Assembly: GCA_940337035.1 (NCBI GenBank)
Contig: CALNHX010002828.1
Location: 62,001 to 126,000, forward strand
From: Agriotes lineatus
Lineage: Eukaryota; Arthropoda; Insecta; Coleoptera; Elateridae
Direction of reading: 5' to 3'
Length of the DNA stretch: 64,000 bases
The position numbers and the translations under genes were made by a program. Each line of letters opens with the position of its first letter. Position 1 is the first letter of the stretch. This document shows positions 42,363 to 54,834 of this stretch, piece by piece. The notes beneath the pieces were generated by a model, which was given only the letters and a program-made list of their open reading frames with translations, did not search any database and was not told where the DNA came from.

Positions 42363-44530
42363 ATATATCTAGACTAAGCTATCCGAAGTATAATTTCCAT
42401 AGTTTCCTTTGTTACAACAATCGTTTCTAGGGTATTAATTCCCCGGATAACTTTATCCTGGGTTTGTACAATCAGCTCTAAATCAGATAAAATCTTATTT
42501 ACCTTTGGCTACTATAACAGCTATGTACATTTATAATTGTAGTGCCCCGTTTCAATTTCGTTTCTATGGCGCTTTCCTGCAATTAGCATCTTCTTTCGAA
42601 CCGCCTTATATCTAAATATTGTAGCAAAAAAACTGTGGTTTATCGCATCAAGCGTCTGCCTTTAGACATAAGACACCTGCAGCTGTTCCTGTCGCAGCAC
42701 GTTAGTGGGCATTTATTCCGGGTAAGCCGCTGGAAAACAATGGAATCGCGCGATTATTATTGATTTTTCACGAAGCACGCTTTGCTAATTATTGGAGTAG
42801 GCTGAAGCCGTTCTTGTTTTTAAACAACCGCTAGCGCGTTGATTCTTTGCAAACGGGCGCTACAGCTTGATAAGGATGCTCATATAATTTATCTTTGCTT
42901 ACTAATTTCGATATTTAAGCTGGGTCTTCTGCGCCTTTTAATAAACGAAAACTACAGCGGTGTTGTTTTCTGCACAATTGGCCGTGAACACCGTTGGTAA
43001 GAATTTTTCTTTTAGCTCAATTTCGCATACTAATTTTAATAGGCCGGCTTCCCTAAGGTTTATTTAATCTCCCGATTTCGCTTCTACAATCAAGCCAGGA
43101 ATTTCAGTATACCAGGTCGGCTTCTGTTGCAGTTAACTGCCTTCTTAACAGCGGCGTCCTTGGGGATTCTAAGAATTATGCAGCCAAATCCGGCTTAGAA
43201 GTGTTCTTGAACAAGATGCAACATACCAGGATTTCCCCTGCCGTTCGCTGGACATTAGTAACGAACTAAACTGTAAGTACATGCACTTCTCAGCATTTCT
43301 TTGATCGACAAAGGCAACGGCCGCAACTATATCAGTTCTTACTAAGGTCTTAGGAATTCAAACTGAAGCGTGTTTAATTACTCTTTTATTCAATCAAACA
43401 TTAGCGCCAAAAAGCGAGAATTTAACCGTTTCCAAATTGCTGAAATAAGCATGTACCTGTAACTCAAATTAGCCGCGGTTTTTGGGCGTCGTGCACACAT
43501 GTCAATTGCGATATTACTGGTAGTTCTCCCGAAGTTTTAACGTGAGCTCTATTTAGCTATTTGTGATTTTAATACTTTTTAGTTGATTCCTAATTATGGT
43601 TTCTTTAATTGACAGATAATGATGATACAAACTTAAATTGTTATCAGTTAGCTTTAACAGCTTATGTATATAATGCATGTGTTACTGAGAATTTTGGGTT
43701 TGATTAAATGCCCCTATTTGTTGTTATTTGTCTGTATTCTTTCCGCAACCCCTCTGGCTGTATTATATAAGTATGCAGCGAAGCACAAAAGGTAGGTGGC
43801 GTAGTATTAATTAGCTAGTTTTGTTTTTATGTCGTGAGTAACGACAAGGCGCCCAAATGTTTATAATTCTACTGTTCAATTTTCAAGCCCGAAGCATTTT
43901 ATTGCCTAGTTCTTACACCACGCCATATTCTGCCGAGACTTAAAGGATCTAGCCCAGGCAGTGTCAATTTCTCGTTTAAGGGTGGTACATAATTTTGTTT
44001 GTCGAAATGTTTAAAAATAAGGTCGTTTATAAATCATAGTCATTTTATATACAGAGTGACAAGCAAGACATTTTTCGAAACTTAAACATCTTGCAAAAGT
44101 CAGTAGTTCTGTGCGTTTTGGAAATTTCTTCACAATTCTTTTTCATTGGTAAACGGAGACGATTATGAAGAGTACGATGTGAAAATATTATGTAATAGTG
44201 TGGCGAAAATGCTCCAGTAAAAAGATTACGATGAATTTGGTATTACATTTGATCCCGCTTCAAAAAAGCAAGAGATCCAAGAACCACTCACGGCAAACGT
44301 TTAAGAATTATCCCAGAAAAGAAAAACCTGTTCTAATGAATTAACTAGAACAGAGGTGTTCGCAATATCAAGACAATAGAACGAAGAAGAACCAGAAGGA
44401 CATCAATAAACGTTTTGCCATATAGCAGCGTTTGAGCTAGTCTGGAGAGGTGGGGAAGCTACATATTGTCTTCTTCTTCCTCTAATCCTTCGTGCCCTTT
44501 CGAGCGTCGGATTGTAAAACTTTTTATTTC
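42363..44530. other. Spacer without recognised genes
   Basis: Moderate GC patches near 42700-43500 but no convincing ORF, splice-supported exon or repeat. Confidence 0.35.
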
Positions 44531-44547
44531 AAAGATAGTTAGTGTTT

Positions 44548-45274
44548 ATTCTTGGGTTAGACATAGTAAAATTCATACAGGAGAAAAGCCACACAGCTGC
44601 TCGGTTTGTGAATATAGAACAGCAGAAAAAAGTAATTTATTGAAACATATGAAAACTCACAGAAGAATGTGAATACAGAACAGCACATAAAAGGGGATTA
44701 GTAAGACATATTAAAAGGCATACCGGAGAAAAGTCATACGGTTACTTAATCCTTATAATTAATTTTAAATATAATGAGTTAAGGTATATGATGTCGTAGA
44801 TAGGGAAAGGTCAAATGATTATTTGAAAGAAGTTAATTATAACGTGTTAGAATAGAATAAATTATATAGAAATGTATCCAGAGGCTTAGTTTCTAAAATT
44901 TTTATATAATAATTATTGCTAGGTAAAATTGAAATGATAAAAAATAACAACTATTTTTTGTTCAAAAAGTGTAACATATTTTATAGTAAAAATGAAATTT
45001 GAATAATAAAACCCCTTTAATGAAATATTATTTATTGACGGGATGGTGTATTAAAGGGTATATGTAATTAAAATTAACGAAAGGAAAAATTAAAATAAAT
45101 TTTAAAAATATACTGAAGAATAAGAAGGTTATAAATGGTACAAAGAAGAATAATATCTAATAACAATAAAATAGTGTACATGGAATAATGGTGTCTGCAG
45201 TGGAATTTGATAAACTACATATAACTCAATATTAGGTATCCTTTTTGAGTTAGAACTTCATGTAAGTTGCTGTC
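44548..45274 (+). pseudogene. Partial copy of the 3' end of zinc-finger gene 4 and its flank
   Basis: One finger is left (HSCSVCEYRTAEKSNLLKHMKTH) after a remnant TGEKP linker, then the same HRRM stop as in gene 4, then decayed finger DNA and 3' flank matching 57412-57845 and 58787-59241 (shared words ATTATTTGAAAGAAG, GAATAATGGTGTCTGCAG, ATTAGGTATCCTTTTTG). The open frame upstream from 44466 is not finger sequence. Confidence 0.8.
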
Positions 45275-47887
45275 AAGTGAATACAAAAGAGCCAGAGTTG
45301 GAAGTATACTACATATGAATGAGGATTTGGACTTGAGCGAGTTTGTGATCAGGTGGATTTCTGCATCTAGTTTAAATTTTGATTGAGGTATCATCAGGGT
45401 TCTTGTATGACGTCTTAAATGTCCTGTAATAATTGGAAAGGATTAAGAGGGAGAGCAGTTTGGACAGTTGGTGGTGTGATACCTGTTACAAGAAGGACGA
45501 CTCCGGCACACTGGAATTGTTTGCAGTGTGGTGACTAAGTTGGGAGTCCGCAGGAGGTGGTCAGCATATGCATCTGAGAATTGAATTGGATTAGGACTGC
45601 TGAGGAGTAATTACTTGGAGTTAAAGAGGAGAGCTGGTCTTCATTTAAACAGTTTATGTGGTTGGAGTTTTTGCCGTAGCTGTAAGTCGGGTCGTTGCTG
45701 TAATACATACGGTCGCAGAGTTGGGAACATTTATGAAACTAACAATGGAGTCAATTAGAAATAGCTATCATTATGGATGGTGAAGTAAACTTATTTATTT
45801 GGCAGTGCTGACGGTGCAGTGTGGGCAGCTTACTTGTCCTAGAATTGGACCAGTACATCGAGCAGACATATTTAGTAGATGTTGTGACAGGTATATGTAA
45901 ATAAAACATTAATAAGTTCTAATTAGTGAATGAGTTTCACATTTGAAAGAAATACTTAAGTACTTTGATTGATATTTTACGTAATAACATATGTGACAGA
46001 TATCATTTGATTGACTTTTTACTTTTATGAAGTTTTCAATTTGACGTTTCGCAGAAATGTCAGAATTTATAAATAATTTTTGAATATGTACTGATTAACT
46101 ATCACAAACAAAAAATTAAATATGCAAGAACCTAACTTGGGCTAAGAGTCATTGTTCTCATAAAGCTAGTAAAAGATAAATAAAAAAAAATATAAAATTT
46201 TGTAATAGGCAGATATCTTACATTAGTTCATCTAAACAAAAATAATTTCAATACAAGATTAAATAGTCATTGATTTACTTAAAGAAGGTGCATAGCAAAG
46301 AAATAGCACAGTAACGTGTAGCTATGTCGATATATTGATATGATCTTAAAATGGCAAAGCATTTTAAATAAATTATAATTAACACACAGATTCATTATAA
46401 TGCAAATAACAAGGATATTGAATAGAGTAGTACTATTTCATTAAAAATTCTATTTCATACAATGCTATCGACATTTTCTTCAGCGAATTTGACTGTCCAT
46501 TACTGAAACAAAAATCAGTCAAAAAGAATCATAGTTATTAATTCAATTACATGTGAAATTGTAAACAATAGCAGCTAATTGTTCATTATCGTTGACTGCA
46601 AATGTAACTCAATTTGGTTGACAATAATTTTGAACTAAATTGTTATATTAGTCAGTTTGTATCTGCAAAAGTAAATATTATTAGAAAGGATAAAACAAAT
46701 TTGTTTCTTATGTTGTATAAAAGGGTTATTGTTGCACAATGATGCATAATAATTGGAGACAGGCACGATTTGAGAACAAGTTAACGTAAAATATGACATG
46801 TTCAGCTAAAAGTCACAATGGTTGAAAATAGAAATCTGTAATTTTTTTGTTATTTGTTTTCCATCGTTTTGGAGAATATAAGAAAATAATAACAATTGTG
46901 TGTGTAATATTTGTAATTAAAAAGTCACACCACCTTTAAAATTAAGCTAAAAGTATAAAAATTCAATAATATTAAAAATAAATACTGGTATGTGCCCAGA
47001 AAAACTGGTTTGTATAAAATAAATGTGGTCCTAATAAGAAGTTTGGAGTAAGAAATATGAAGATGTTGGTGGTATGCGTGTAGCATAACTATCAGGCGCT
47101 GCTGACGACGGTGTAAAAATGCAGTAGATGCAAGTCCAGTTTGTCAATGAAGATAAATTGAGCTCGAAGATAGAAAAGTCAGAACGCAAGTGAAAAACAA
47201 AGATAATATTAGAAATGCCAGGTCTGAGTGAAAATATAAAACATTTAAATGAACAAAACTGCTAACTAAACAATTTTAAAATTGAAGAAAGTGAATTGTA
47301 AATAAATTAAAGACAAGCAAAGTTAACAGTGTTTAAGCAGAACGTTTATGAAACAATTTAACAATAAACATTAAAATAAACTGCATGTAGACATACTGTA
47401 TAAATTATCTAAATTCAATTTAATACTAATTACTAACGATTATTTGATTAAATCCATAAATATTCAAAAATACAAATTTATAATGAATACATGTTAATTT
47501 CCTCATATTTATGTGTTTTATTTGTGTATGCCCTAATTAAATTTCGGCAGTAACGCAACGAGATTGAGAGCCGAACAATTGATTTTGTTATAAACGCGTG
47601 CTAGCTGAGGACCAATAAAGGTAAGATAGAATATAACGTGATAAAACCCTGAGAGTAAATTATTCAATTCAATTAAATTAATCTAAAACCATAAAGGACT
47701 GTAGCAATATGTATCATTGCTTTCACAGAAAACTAAGACCGAAAATATCAAGATACCATAATTTTTGAAAATTTTACTTGTAAAATTGTGCCTTGTTTTC
47801 TTCTAATTGTTTCAGTATCGCTAGCCTTTCTTAGCAAGTAACACCGTGCTCTTAACAATGAGCTCACTCGCAATTGTCATTATGTTT
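45275..47887. other. Long AT-rich spacer
   Basis: No gene, hairpin or shared repeat that I can support. Confidence 0.4.
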
Positions 47888-47895
47888 ACCCCAAC

Positions 47896-48624
47896 TTAGA
47901 GATGGGCGCGTGAGTGAGTATTCACTCACGTCACGCACGTTTCACGCTTGCTTTAAACACTCCCGTTGACGCATGCTCACATTCACAACGTGACCCGCAA
48001 CTTTTATTTCAAAAGTCAAACTCCCATAGATCAGAATGTTCACTTTTAAAACCAAGCAAAATCTATAAAGGGCTTTACCCAGAATTTCCCTCGTAAGTGG
48101 AAATTGTGACACTAAATTATTTTAAAAATTAAATTAAGCTAGGGGTAAAAATATCTTCACGTTTCTAATAAATTACATACATTTTCAACTAACAAAAATA
48201 TTACCGGTGATCGAATTCGAAGGACAGGCGTATGCGTTTTGTGAGATATTGCAAACGAATGCGCTATTCCTACATGCGCTGCAGAGTACTTCTTGTGTCC
48301 GTGCGTCCCGGCTGCCTTAAATAGAACCTTAGAATAAAAATAATTATTAATTCTTAGGAAGGACGCCATTGACTGTACACTGTACACAGTACACACAACA
48401 CTCACACCACAACACAAATGCGCACGCGCATTGCGCAGCTCCATCACTAGATCTCCCACATGGGTAGGTAGCGGGTGGGCGGGGCACCCTGCAATCCTTT
48501 ATTCGTTACTAAATATTTAACGTGAAACGCGTAGAATTTATCACTCACGTTTACGTCCCGATTTTTAAATATTAATCACGTTCACGACGTGACCCGACTG
48601 TTTTCACGTTACGCGCCCATTCCT
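47896..48624. mobile_element. hAT-like MITE with CACGTTCACG words
   Basis: Ends TTAGAGATGGGCGCGTGA and TTACGCGCCCATTCCT, flanked by an exact 8-bp ACCCCAAC (47888-47895, 48625-48632). The subterminal zones (47910-48000 and 48515-48615) repeat TCACGTTCACG, ACGTGACCCG and CACTCACG in both orientations. Small ORFs inside are not credible. The terminus resembles that of the element at 35562 (TAGAGATGGGCG), so they share a terminal type but use different words. Confidence 0.9.
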
Positions 48625-48632
48625 ACCCCAAC

Positions 48633-49640
48633 CCGCAATCTGGTTCAAATGATGGTTTTTGGAGCTTTGTTTCAAGATGCCATCTTAATTTGACAGTTTA
48701 TATGTGGCAGGAGTTTGTTTGAATTTGTTACAGGTCAATTAAACTTGTTCAAATTTGCCTGTATCAGTTTTCTATGAAGACAATGATGCATGCCATACAA
48801 TAATAAATAATAATATATTGAGATGGTATTAATCCCTACAAACTCAACTCTGATAGCATTGCCAAACTAATAGACATTTCACTAAAGCTCAGAGTGAGGT
48901 ATTTTATATAACTGGAAGGCTAAACTTTGAATTTAATAGATTGAATGAATTGGTAAAGAAATGCCAATTGATAGCAGTATAATTAATTAAAGAACGGTTT
49001 AAGCAAAGCTCAATTCTCACAAGGATCTAGGATGAATGTAAAATAAAATTTAAATATGAGATTTGTGCAAAGTAATTCCCGAACTATTAATTACAAAATG
49101 GTTTGCAAAGGCAATAAATTGAAGCGAATAATTCAAAGAAAGTTAAACAGTGAAATATTTGTCAGGGTTTGAAAAGAAAGGTAGGAAAAGCTAGATCAGC
49201 TAATGAACGTTGCAACGAGCAACTAAGAAGGCTGAAATTAAGGCATTTGATGGAAAATCGTAAGAATTAACAAGCCAGGGTTAAAAAAATTCAATAATAG
49301 GACACAGCAAATGAACTTAAAATTTGTGTGGAAAAGAAGACATGAGAAATCAAGCGACGCCTTGGTGAAGGAAGTACTTTCATAAAATTAATCAGTGCAG
49401 TGACTTATGCGAACAGTTTAAAGCAAATTAACAAACGTGCAGTGATGCAAAGACTTGATTAACTAATTATAAATGTGGACCATAGTATTAGAATAAGTAT
49501 TTGTACATAATTTGTAGATTTTAGGCAAATTTAGATTTATAAGTAAGCATTTTGAACTTTATTCACATCCATTTTTATTTTAAGATAAAACTAGCAATTG
49601 TTTATAGCGGATATTGAGGAGAACAATTGAATAACAATTA
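48633..49640. other. Spacer, possible old repeat
   Basis: Non-coding. Weak resemblance of 48940-49460 to 14040-14480 suggests an old interspersed repeat. Confidence 0.3.
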
Positions 49641-49729
49641 GAATTGACATGTTGTAAAATGTACTCCTAAATAAAGTTAATTTTTATACAAGAAACAAAT
49701 TATTTTACTATAAAAATTTCGGGCCGGAT

Positions 49730-50135
49730 CGCGCGCAGATAGATTAGTCAGCCTTCCAAATTATTCCAGAACGACCTCGGTGATTAATGAGCGCGACACG
49801 TCAGCATTGCTAGAATAGCCGAGAATATCTCGAAGCTTCCAGAAGGAATCACCCGGCGATATATCTAAGCCAGCGCAGCGGAAGAGCAATCAGTCCGAAT
49901 CTAGCTTTGAAGTGCGCGAAGCTTGCCATATAAATCATTCGTGTTTAAGTCGTGTGCAAATAAATAAAGTGTATTTGTTGTTAGAAATAGTTCCTGTTAG
50001 TGTATAAATAATAAATGTTCCGTATTAATAGTTCTTGTGTTCATGTAAATCGTTAAGTTAAATTGCTGTAAATAAATACTTAAAACAAGAAGCGGCGTAT
50101 AATTTTTAATAGCCCAGAAGATAAATCGTAACAAT
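49730..50135 (+). promoter_or_regulatory. Heat-shock-like promoter block, possibly from an LTR
   Basis: At 49832-49844 the sequence GAAGCTTCCAGAA is a three-unit heat shock element (nGAAnnTTCnnGAAn). About 85 bp downstream is a TATA-like CATATAAAT (about 49929). The block is more GC-rich than its surroundings, is followed by AT-rich DNA with AATAAA motifs, and ends against a LINE fragment. The architecture would fit a solo or partial LTR, but I cannot find matching ends or a TSD. Confidence 0.45.
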
Positions 50136-52017
50136 AGCTTCTCTTACTGCGAATTGCGACAATTTAATAGTATAAAAAATTCTAATGACACAATATTTTG
50201 TAATGATCAATTAAATTGTCCTATAGTTCATGGCCCCTTACAAGCTACGGATGTTTATCATCCTGCAGTGTTATTTACCCTAAATATTGCTTACATAGCT
50301 GAATTAGAATTAGGTGATACATTTTACTTTGATTATAAGCAAGCTAATTACGAACAAATAAATAACTATTTGTGTAACTTTGATTATGAGGCACTTTTTG
50401 AAGGAGTATGTTTGGAAATGTGTGTAAATGTGTTTTATGATATTTTGTATGAAGCTGTAGAAACTTACGTACCAAAGAAAAAAGTAGTAAATGGCAACTT
50501 TCCAAAATGGTTTACACCAGAAGTTATTAATTTAGTATAGCAAAAAAAGGCAGCTCATAAAAGATATAAACAGACTAAGTCACAAAACGATTACAATCAC
50601 TTTCGTTCTTTAAGGAAAATGTGCAGGTCTCCCATAGCTTCTGCAAATCGAAATTACACAAAAAATATTTAAAATAGCATACCTTATGATTTAAATTGTT
50701 TTTGGCGATATATACGTTCCAAAGATAACAATGTCAAAACAGTACCATTATGTGTTCATTACTCTGATGCTACTGCCTCTAATGGAGTAAGGGTTACAAA
50801 TTTATTCAGTAAATATTTTCAGTCGGTATATACGGTTCATAATAACTCAGTTGTCACTTATTCCTACGGTTTAACAATCCATGTTTCATCTATTAATCTA
50901 AATTATGAAGAAATATTTGCGTGTCTTAACAACTTAAATGCAAGCAAGGGTCCAGGTCCAGACGGTGTACCCGCTACTCTTCTCAAAAATTGTTCAAGAT
51001 TTCTATTAAAATTTAATTGTTTAACACATCCTTAAGTACCAGATCATTTCCTTCCACATGGAAACGTAATTATATTGTCCTGTAGTGATGTATGCAATTA
51101 TCGACCTATTAGCATGCAGTCTGCCATACCAAAAGTGTTGGATAAGTTAGTCTGTAATAGATTTCAATCCATATTCAAGAATATAATAATCAGCTTACAG
51201 CATGGGTTTTACCCTGGAAGAAGCACTTGTACGAATTTATTTTTTTACACCAACTACATCAGCGAATCTTTGGAAGAGGGCTTAATGGTCGATGCTGTTT
51301 ATACAGACTTTAGTAAGGCGTTTGACAAGGTAAAGCATCTAACCTTGTTATCCAAATTAGAAGCTTACGGAGATCCGCTGCTATCGTGGTTGGCTGCGTT
51401 CATTACTAACAGGTCGCAATTAGTCAAAGTAAACAACTATAATTCTTCCGAATTTATTGTACCTTCAGGTATTCCACAGAGGTCACATCTTGGACCGATA
51501 CTTTTTTCTATTTTTATAAATGATATAGCTCTAAATATTTCGTCAAGATTTCTTCTATTTGCAGATGACCTTAAAATTTATAGAAAGATTTTATCACCTT
51601 ATGACTGTCTAGCATTACAAAAAGATCTAGCGAATTTACAATCGTGGTGTGAATATAATAAAATGGAACTGAATATAAAGAAATGTAAATCGATAAGCTT
51701 CCGTAAAAAACGAAACGGTTCTTTACAACACTACACAATTAACTGTGAATCACTTGAAATTTTGCAATCTATTAAAGATCTAGGTGTTATATTTGATAGC
51801 TGTTTGACATTTTCAGACCATATAAACTACATTGTAGCAAAATCTATGCGTATGTCAGGATTCATTAAACGAATAACCATTAACTTTACAAATATTAGAA
51901 CTTTGACGGTACTCTACACATCATTGGTCCGCTCAGTTTTAGAATACAATTTTATTATTTGGGCTCCTGCGTAAAAGATGTATATTAGTAGATTTGAAAA
52001 AAATATTCAAAAGAAAT
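50136..52017 (+). pseudogene. Jockey/CR1-like LINE ORF2, 3'-truncated copy
   Basis: Starts after the endonuclease with linker sequence (open 50154-50540), then broken frames, then reverse transcriptase open at 51075-51974. Motifs: NASKGPGPDGVP (about 50940), NYRPISMQSAIPKVLD, QHGFYPGRST, VDAVYTDFSKAFDKV, SGIPQRSHLGPILF and FADDLKIY. Stops at 50538, near 50670 and near 51035. The copy breaks off at 52017 just after IWAPA and KMYISRFEKNIQKKL, directly joined to another copy. Confidence 0.88.
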
Positions 52018-53300
52018 TATCAGCTATTCAAAGAAGCATCCAAAAAATACGGAAAAGCAGTATGGACCAACGAAGGCAAGGTACTAGTTAAAAACAACGG
52101 TGCCATTAAGTTAATTAAATCCTTGGATGACTTGTCTAATTCTTAGTTTAATAAGTAAATACATATCAAGGAGGCCACGCTTTCCTTTTTGCTTAAAAGA
52201 GCCCACCTGTTAGCTTTTTGACTTGGTCTTATCCCTGTTAAAAATATACAAATTTTTATTTCCCTTATTTGTAACCACAAAACTGTTCTGGTTTTTGTTT
52301 CACTGATATGTTGCGATTAATATTTATTTTTAATATTTTTTTTATTTTAATTTAGCTGAGCAATTACATTTATTTAGTAGTTACATTGTACGATTAAACT
52401 CGCATCTGGAAATTTTTTATTCAAACTTAAATCAAAATAGTTTATTTAAGTTAATATTTTGTCGTTGCTCATCTTTTAAGTAATAATTTGATTTGTTTAT
52501 TTTTGAACTTGTTCAGCGAATTTTTTGTCTTTATGTAATGCATATTTAAGATTTTTAGTATATAGTAGTTATATCATATTTCCTCTTCTACTATGATTAA
52601 TAATTTTAATGTAGCGCATGTTAATGCACAATCTATTTTAAGCGATTTGGGCTTCTACGTATAAGATGTATATTAGTAGAATCGAAAAAAATGTTCAAAA
52701 GAAATTAGTCAAAACTCTTTGTTATAAATCTAATTTAGAATTTGATGATACTAATTATACATTTCACCTTCAGTATTTTGGTTTTCATTTGTTACACATA
52801 CGTAGATAATATTACGAACTCTGTTTCGCCTTTAAGATAATAAATAATATTATTGTATGCTCGAATATACTGGAAATGTTTAATTTACGCGTATCGGGTA
52901 TTAATGTGAGAAATCCTTTACTTCTTCAACCTCATTTCCACAGAACGAATTATGGAGCGAACTGTCCCCTAAATAGAATCACTGAAGTAGTAAATACAGC
53001 ATGTAACGATATTAATATGTTCGACATATCTCTTTCGGCCTTTATAAAAGAAGTAAGGGACTTTCTTCATTTCTAGCTCAGTAGTATGTGCCAATCCATT
53101 TATGTTAATGTATATTTTAAAATATTATTCGGATGTTATGTTATATATTCAATGTGAAATTATGTGTTTATATTTTTCCTATTTTATGTTGTATGTTTAC
53201 TAACTTGTATGTTTATCTGCTCTACTGTTCTCTTTTATTTAATGAATTTATCTTTGTAAATGGTATCATTGCCGTCAATAAATTATTATTATTATTATTT
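52018..53300 (+). pseudogene. Jockey/CR1-like LINE, internally deleted copy
   Basis: Begins in the end of ORF1 (FKEASKKYGKAVWTNEGKVL, stop at 52144), passes the ORF1-ORF2 spacer, starts ORF2 at 52593 (INNFNVAHVNAQSILSD) and after about 20 codons jumps to the C-terminal part (KMYISRIEKNVQKKL). It ends with the ORF2 tail (open 52876-53076) and a (TTA)n simple repeat at 53283-53299. The jump lies at ATTTGGGC, present at both break points. Confidence 0.8.
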
Positions 53301-53885
53301 TGAAATGCTTGTTACCTATATGTTTAGCATAAATAATAACTTCTAGTAACTTATGTCAACAAAAATCATCAACAAGTAGTTATTAATTAGTTATTTAGAC
53401 CACAAGTGTTAGAAGTGCACTGAAATTAATTTAAAAAAGCCTACTTTTTTAAATGAAATTTTAAAAAATATATTTTTACATTAATACCTATAAGATAAAT
53501 TGATGTCTAGAAATATTATTAAGTTTCTGTAGAGTTAGATAACAATCATATTTAAATAAACGTTCTTAAAATAAAGCAATACCTTATTTAATACAAATGG
53601 TTCGTTATTGAGAGTTTATCTTTATTTATTTTTAAAATATTTAAATAAAATTTTTGGAGTTAGAAATTATATAAAACACAACAAGCGAGTTTAATATTTT
53701 TTTTTTGTTGCATCTGCATTTAAAGCAGTTAAAAATAAAGTAAATATTTAAAGGTCTCATAATATATTATTTTAAAACAAATATGCTGCAACAACTAAAT
53801 TAACAAAACTTGTTGGTTTTGCGTGACAAACCAAAGTTTTAAATCAGGTGGAATATGTGTAGAAAAAGACAGAACTAGCAGTAAT
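53301..53885. other. AT-rich spacer
   Basis: Nothing supported. Confidence 0.4.
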
Positions 53886-53889
53886 GTAC

Positions 53890-54191
53890 TCGTCAACACA
53901 CTGTATACTACTGTAGTTCTTTTGTATTCCATTTGACCTAACTGATTTTGCCAGACGGTAATGGCCGTTGATGATAGTTTGTCTAGCAATTCAATGTTAT
54001 ATTTACTGCTCGCTCATTCTCTGAACTAGTTACGTCTTCCAATTTCATGTTATTCCGAGTAAGTAAGCCTATATTAGACTCAGAATAGAAAGCTTTTTAA
54101 TATTTTTTAAGTAAACGTACCCAGGTTTATCTAAGCGTTGTGCTCCTTATTTTCAGATATTGTATTTGTTACACCCGAATTCTTCATAACA
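53890..54191 (+). promoter_or_regulatory. Gene 3 promoter and leader, with empty hAT site
   Basis: Paralogous to the leaders of genes 1 and 2: GTATACTACTGTAGTTC, then TTGTATTCCATTTGACCTAA (uninserted counterpart of the gene 1 hAT target), exon 1 to 54058, donor GTAAGTAAG, acceptor at 54156. Confidence 0.7.
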
Positions 54192-54347
54192 ATGGATATA
54201 GAACATGAATTAGTTGAATGTAATTTGCCTAATACAATAACCAGCATGTTACATGAACCGCTGACAAAAACTGAAAATAATGTAATCACAAAGTTACATG
54301 TTCGGCAGGAGATCGTTCAAGATACTATCAACAACAATCTATTGTAG
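54192..54347 (+). pseudogene. Zinc-finger gene 3, N-terminal stump
   Basis: 51 residues, MDIEHELVECNLPNTITSML through QEIVQDTINN, aligned with gene 1 residues 1-48, then a stop where gene 1 continues WHELDIKQEE. No SUMO motifs or fingers follow; the next 2 kb are LINE debris. Gene 3 is truncated, unless it splices to a distant exon, for which I see no donor. Confidence 0.75.
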
Positions 54348-54834
54348 ATTTTTATATACCAAAAATATCTTGCAAATTTACGCAAACATTATAACGCTTT
54401 CCTTATTTTGTGACAATCTCTAACTTTTCAATGTAAGTAATTTAAAAAGTTGAAGGTTGTGTGCCTAATATCGGATACCCACTACACTACACTACATTTA
54501 TATCTGAATTTTGTTTAGGTGGTTAACTAATTATATTGTTCTTTAAGCAATCATTATTTTTATATGTTAGTTTATTTTTGTATTAATATACCATTTTTTT
54601 AAATTTTAGTAATTAATTTTTACAGGATTGTCCGTATCCGATATTAGGAGCACATTTTTTTAAAATTCAATTTGCCAATTTTCAATTAATAAATTAATAA
54701 TCTATAGAATTATACAGCTTATTACTTTAATCGATTACCAATATAAGTAGTTAAAATAAGGATGATATTAAAAAGTATTTTAATTTAAGAATGTTACAAT
54801 GGTTGCATAATTACCTACTTATCTGATAGGAAGC

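Noticed and set aside
48157..48459. 100-codon minus-strand ORF inside the CACGTTCACG element
   Set aside because: No similarity to a transposase; lies within a non-autonomous element and has no motif.
49650..50135. Solo LTR bounded by TGTTGTAAAA and TCGTAACA
   Set aside because: Flanks show no 4-6 bp duplication and no second copy is available; kept only as a possible promoter block.
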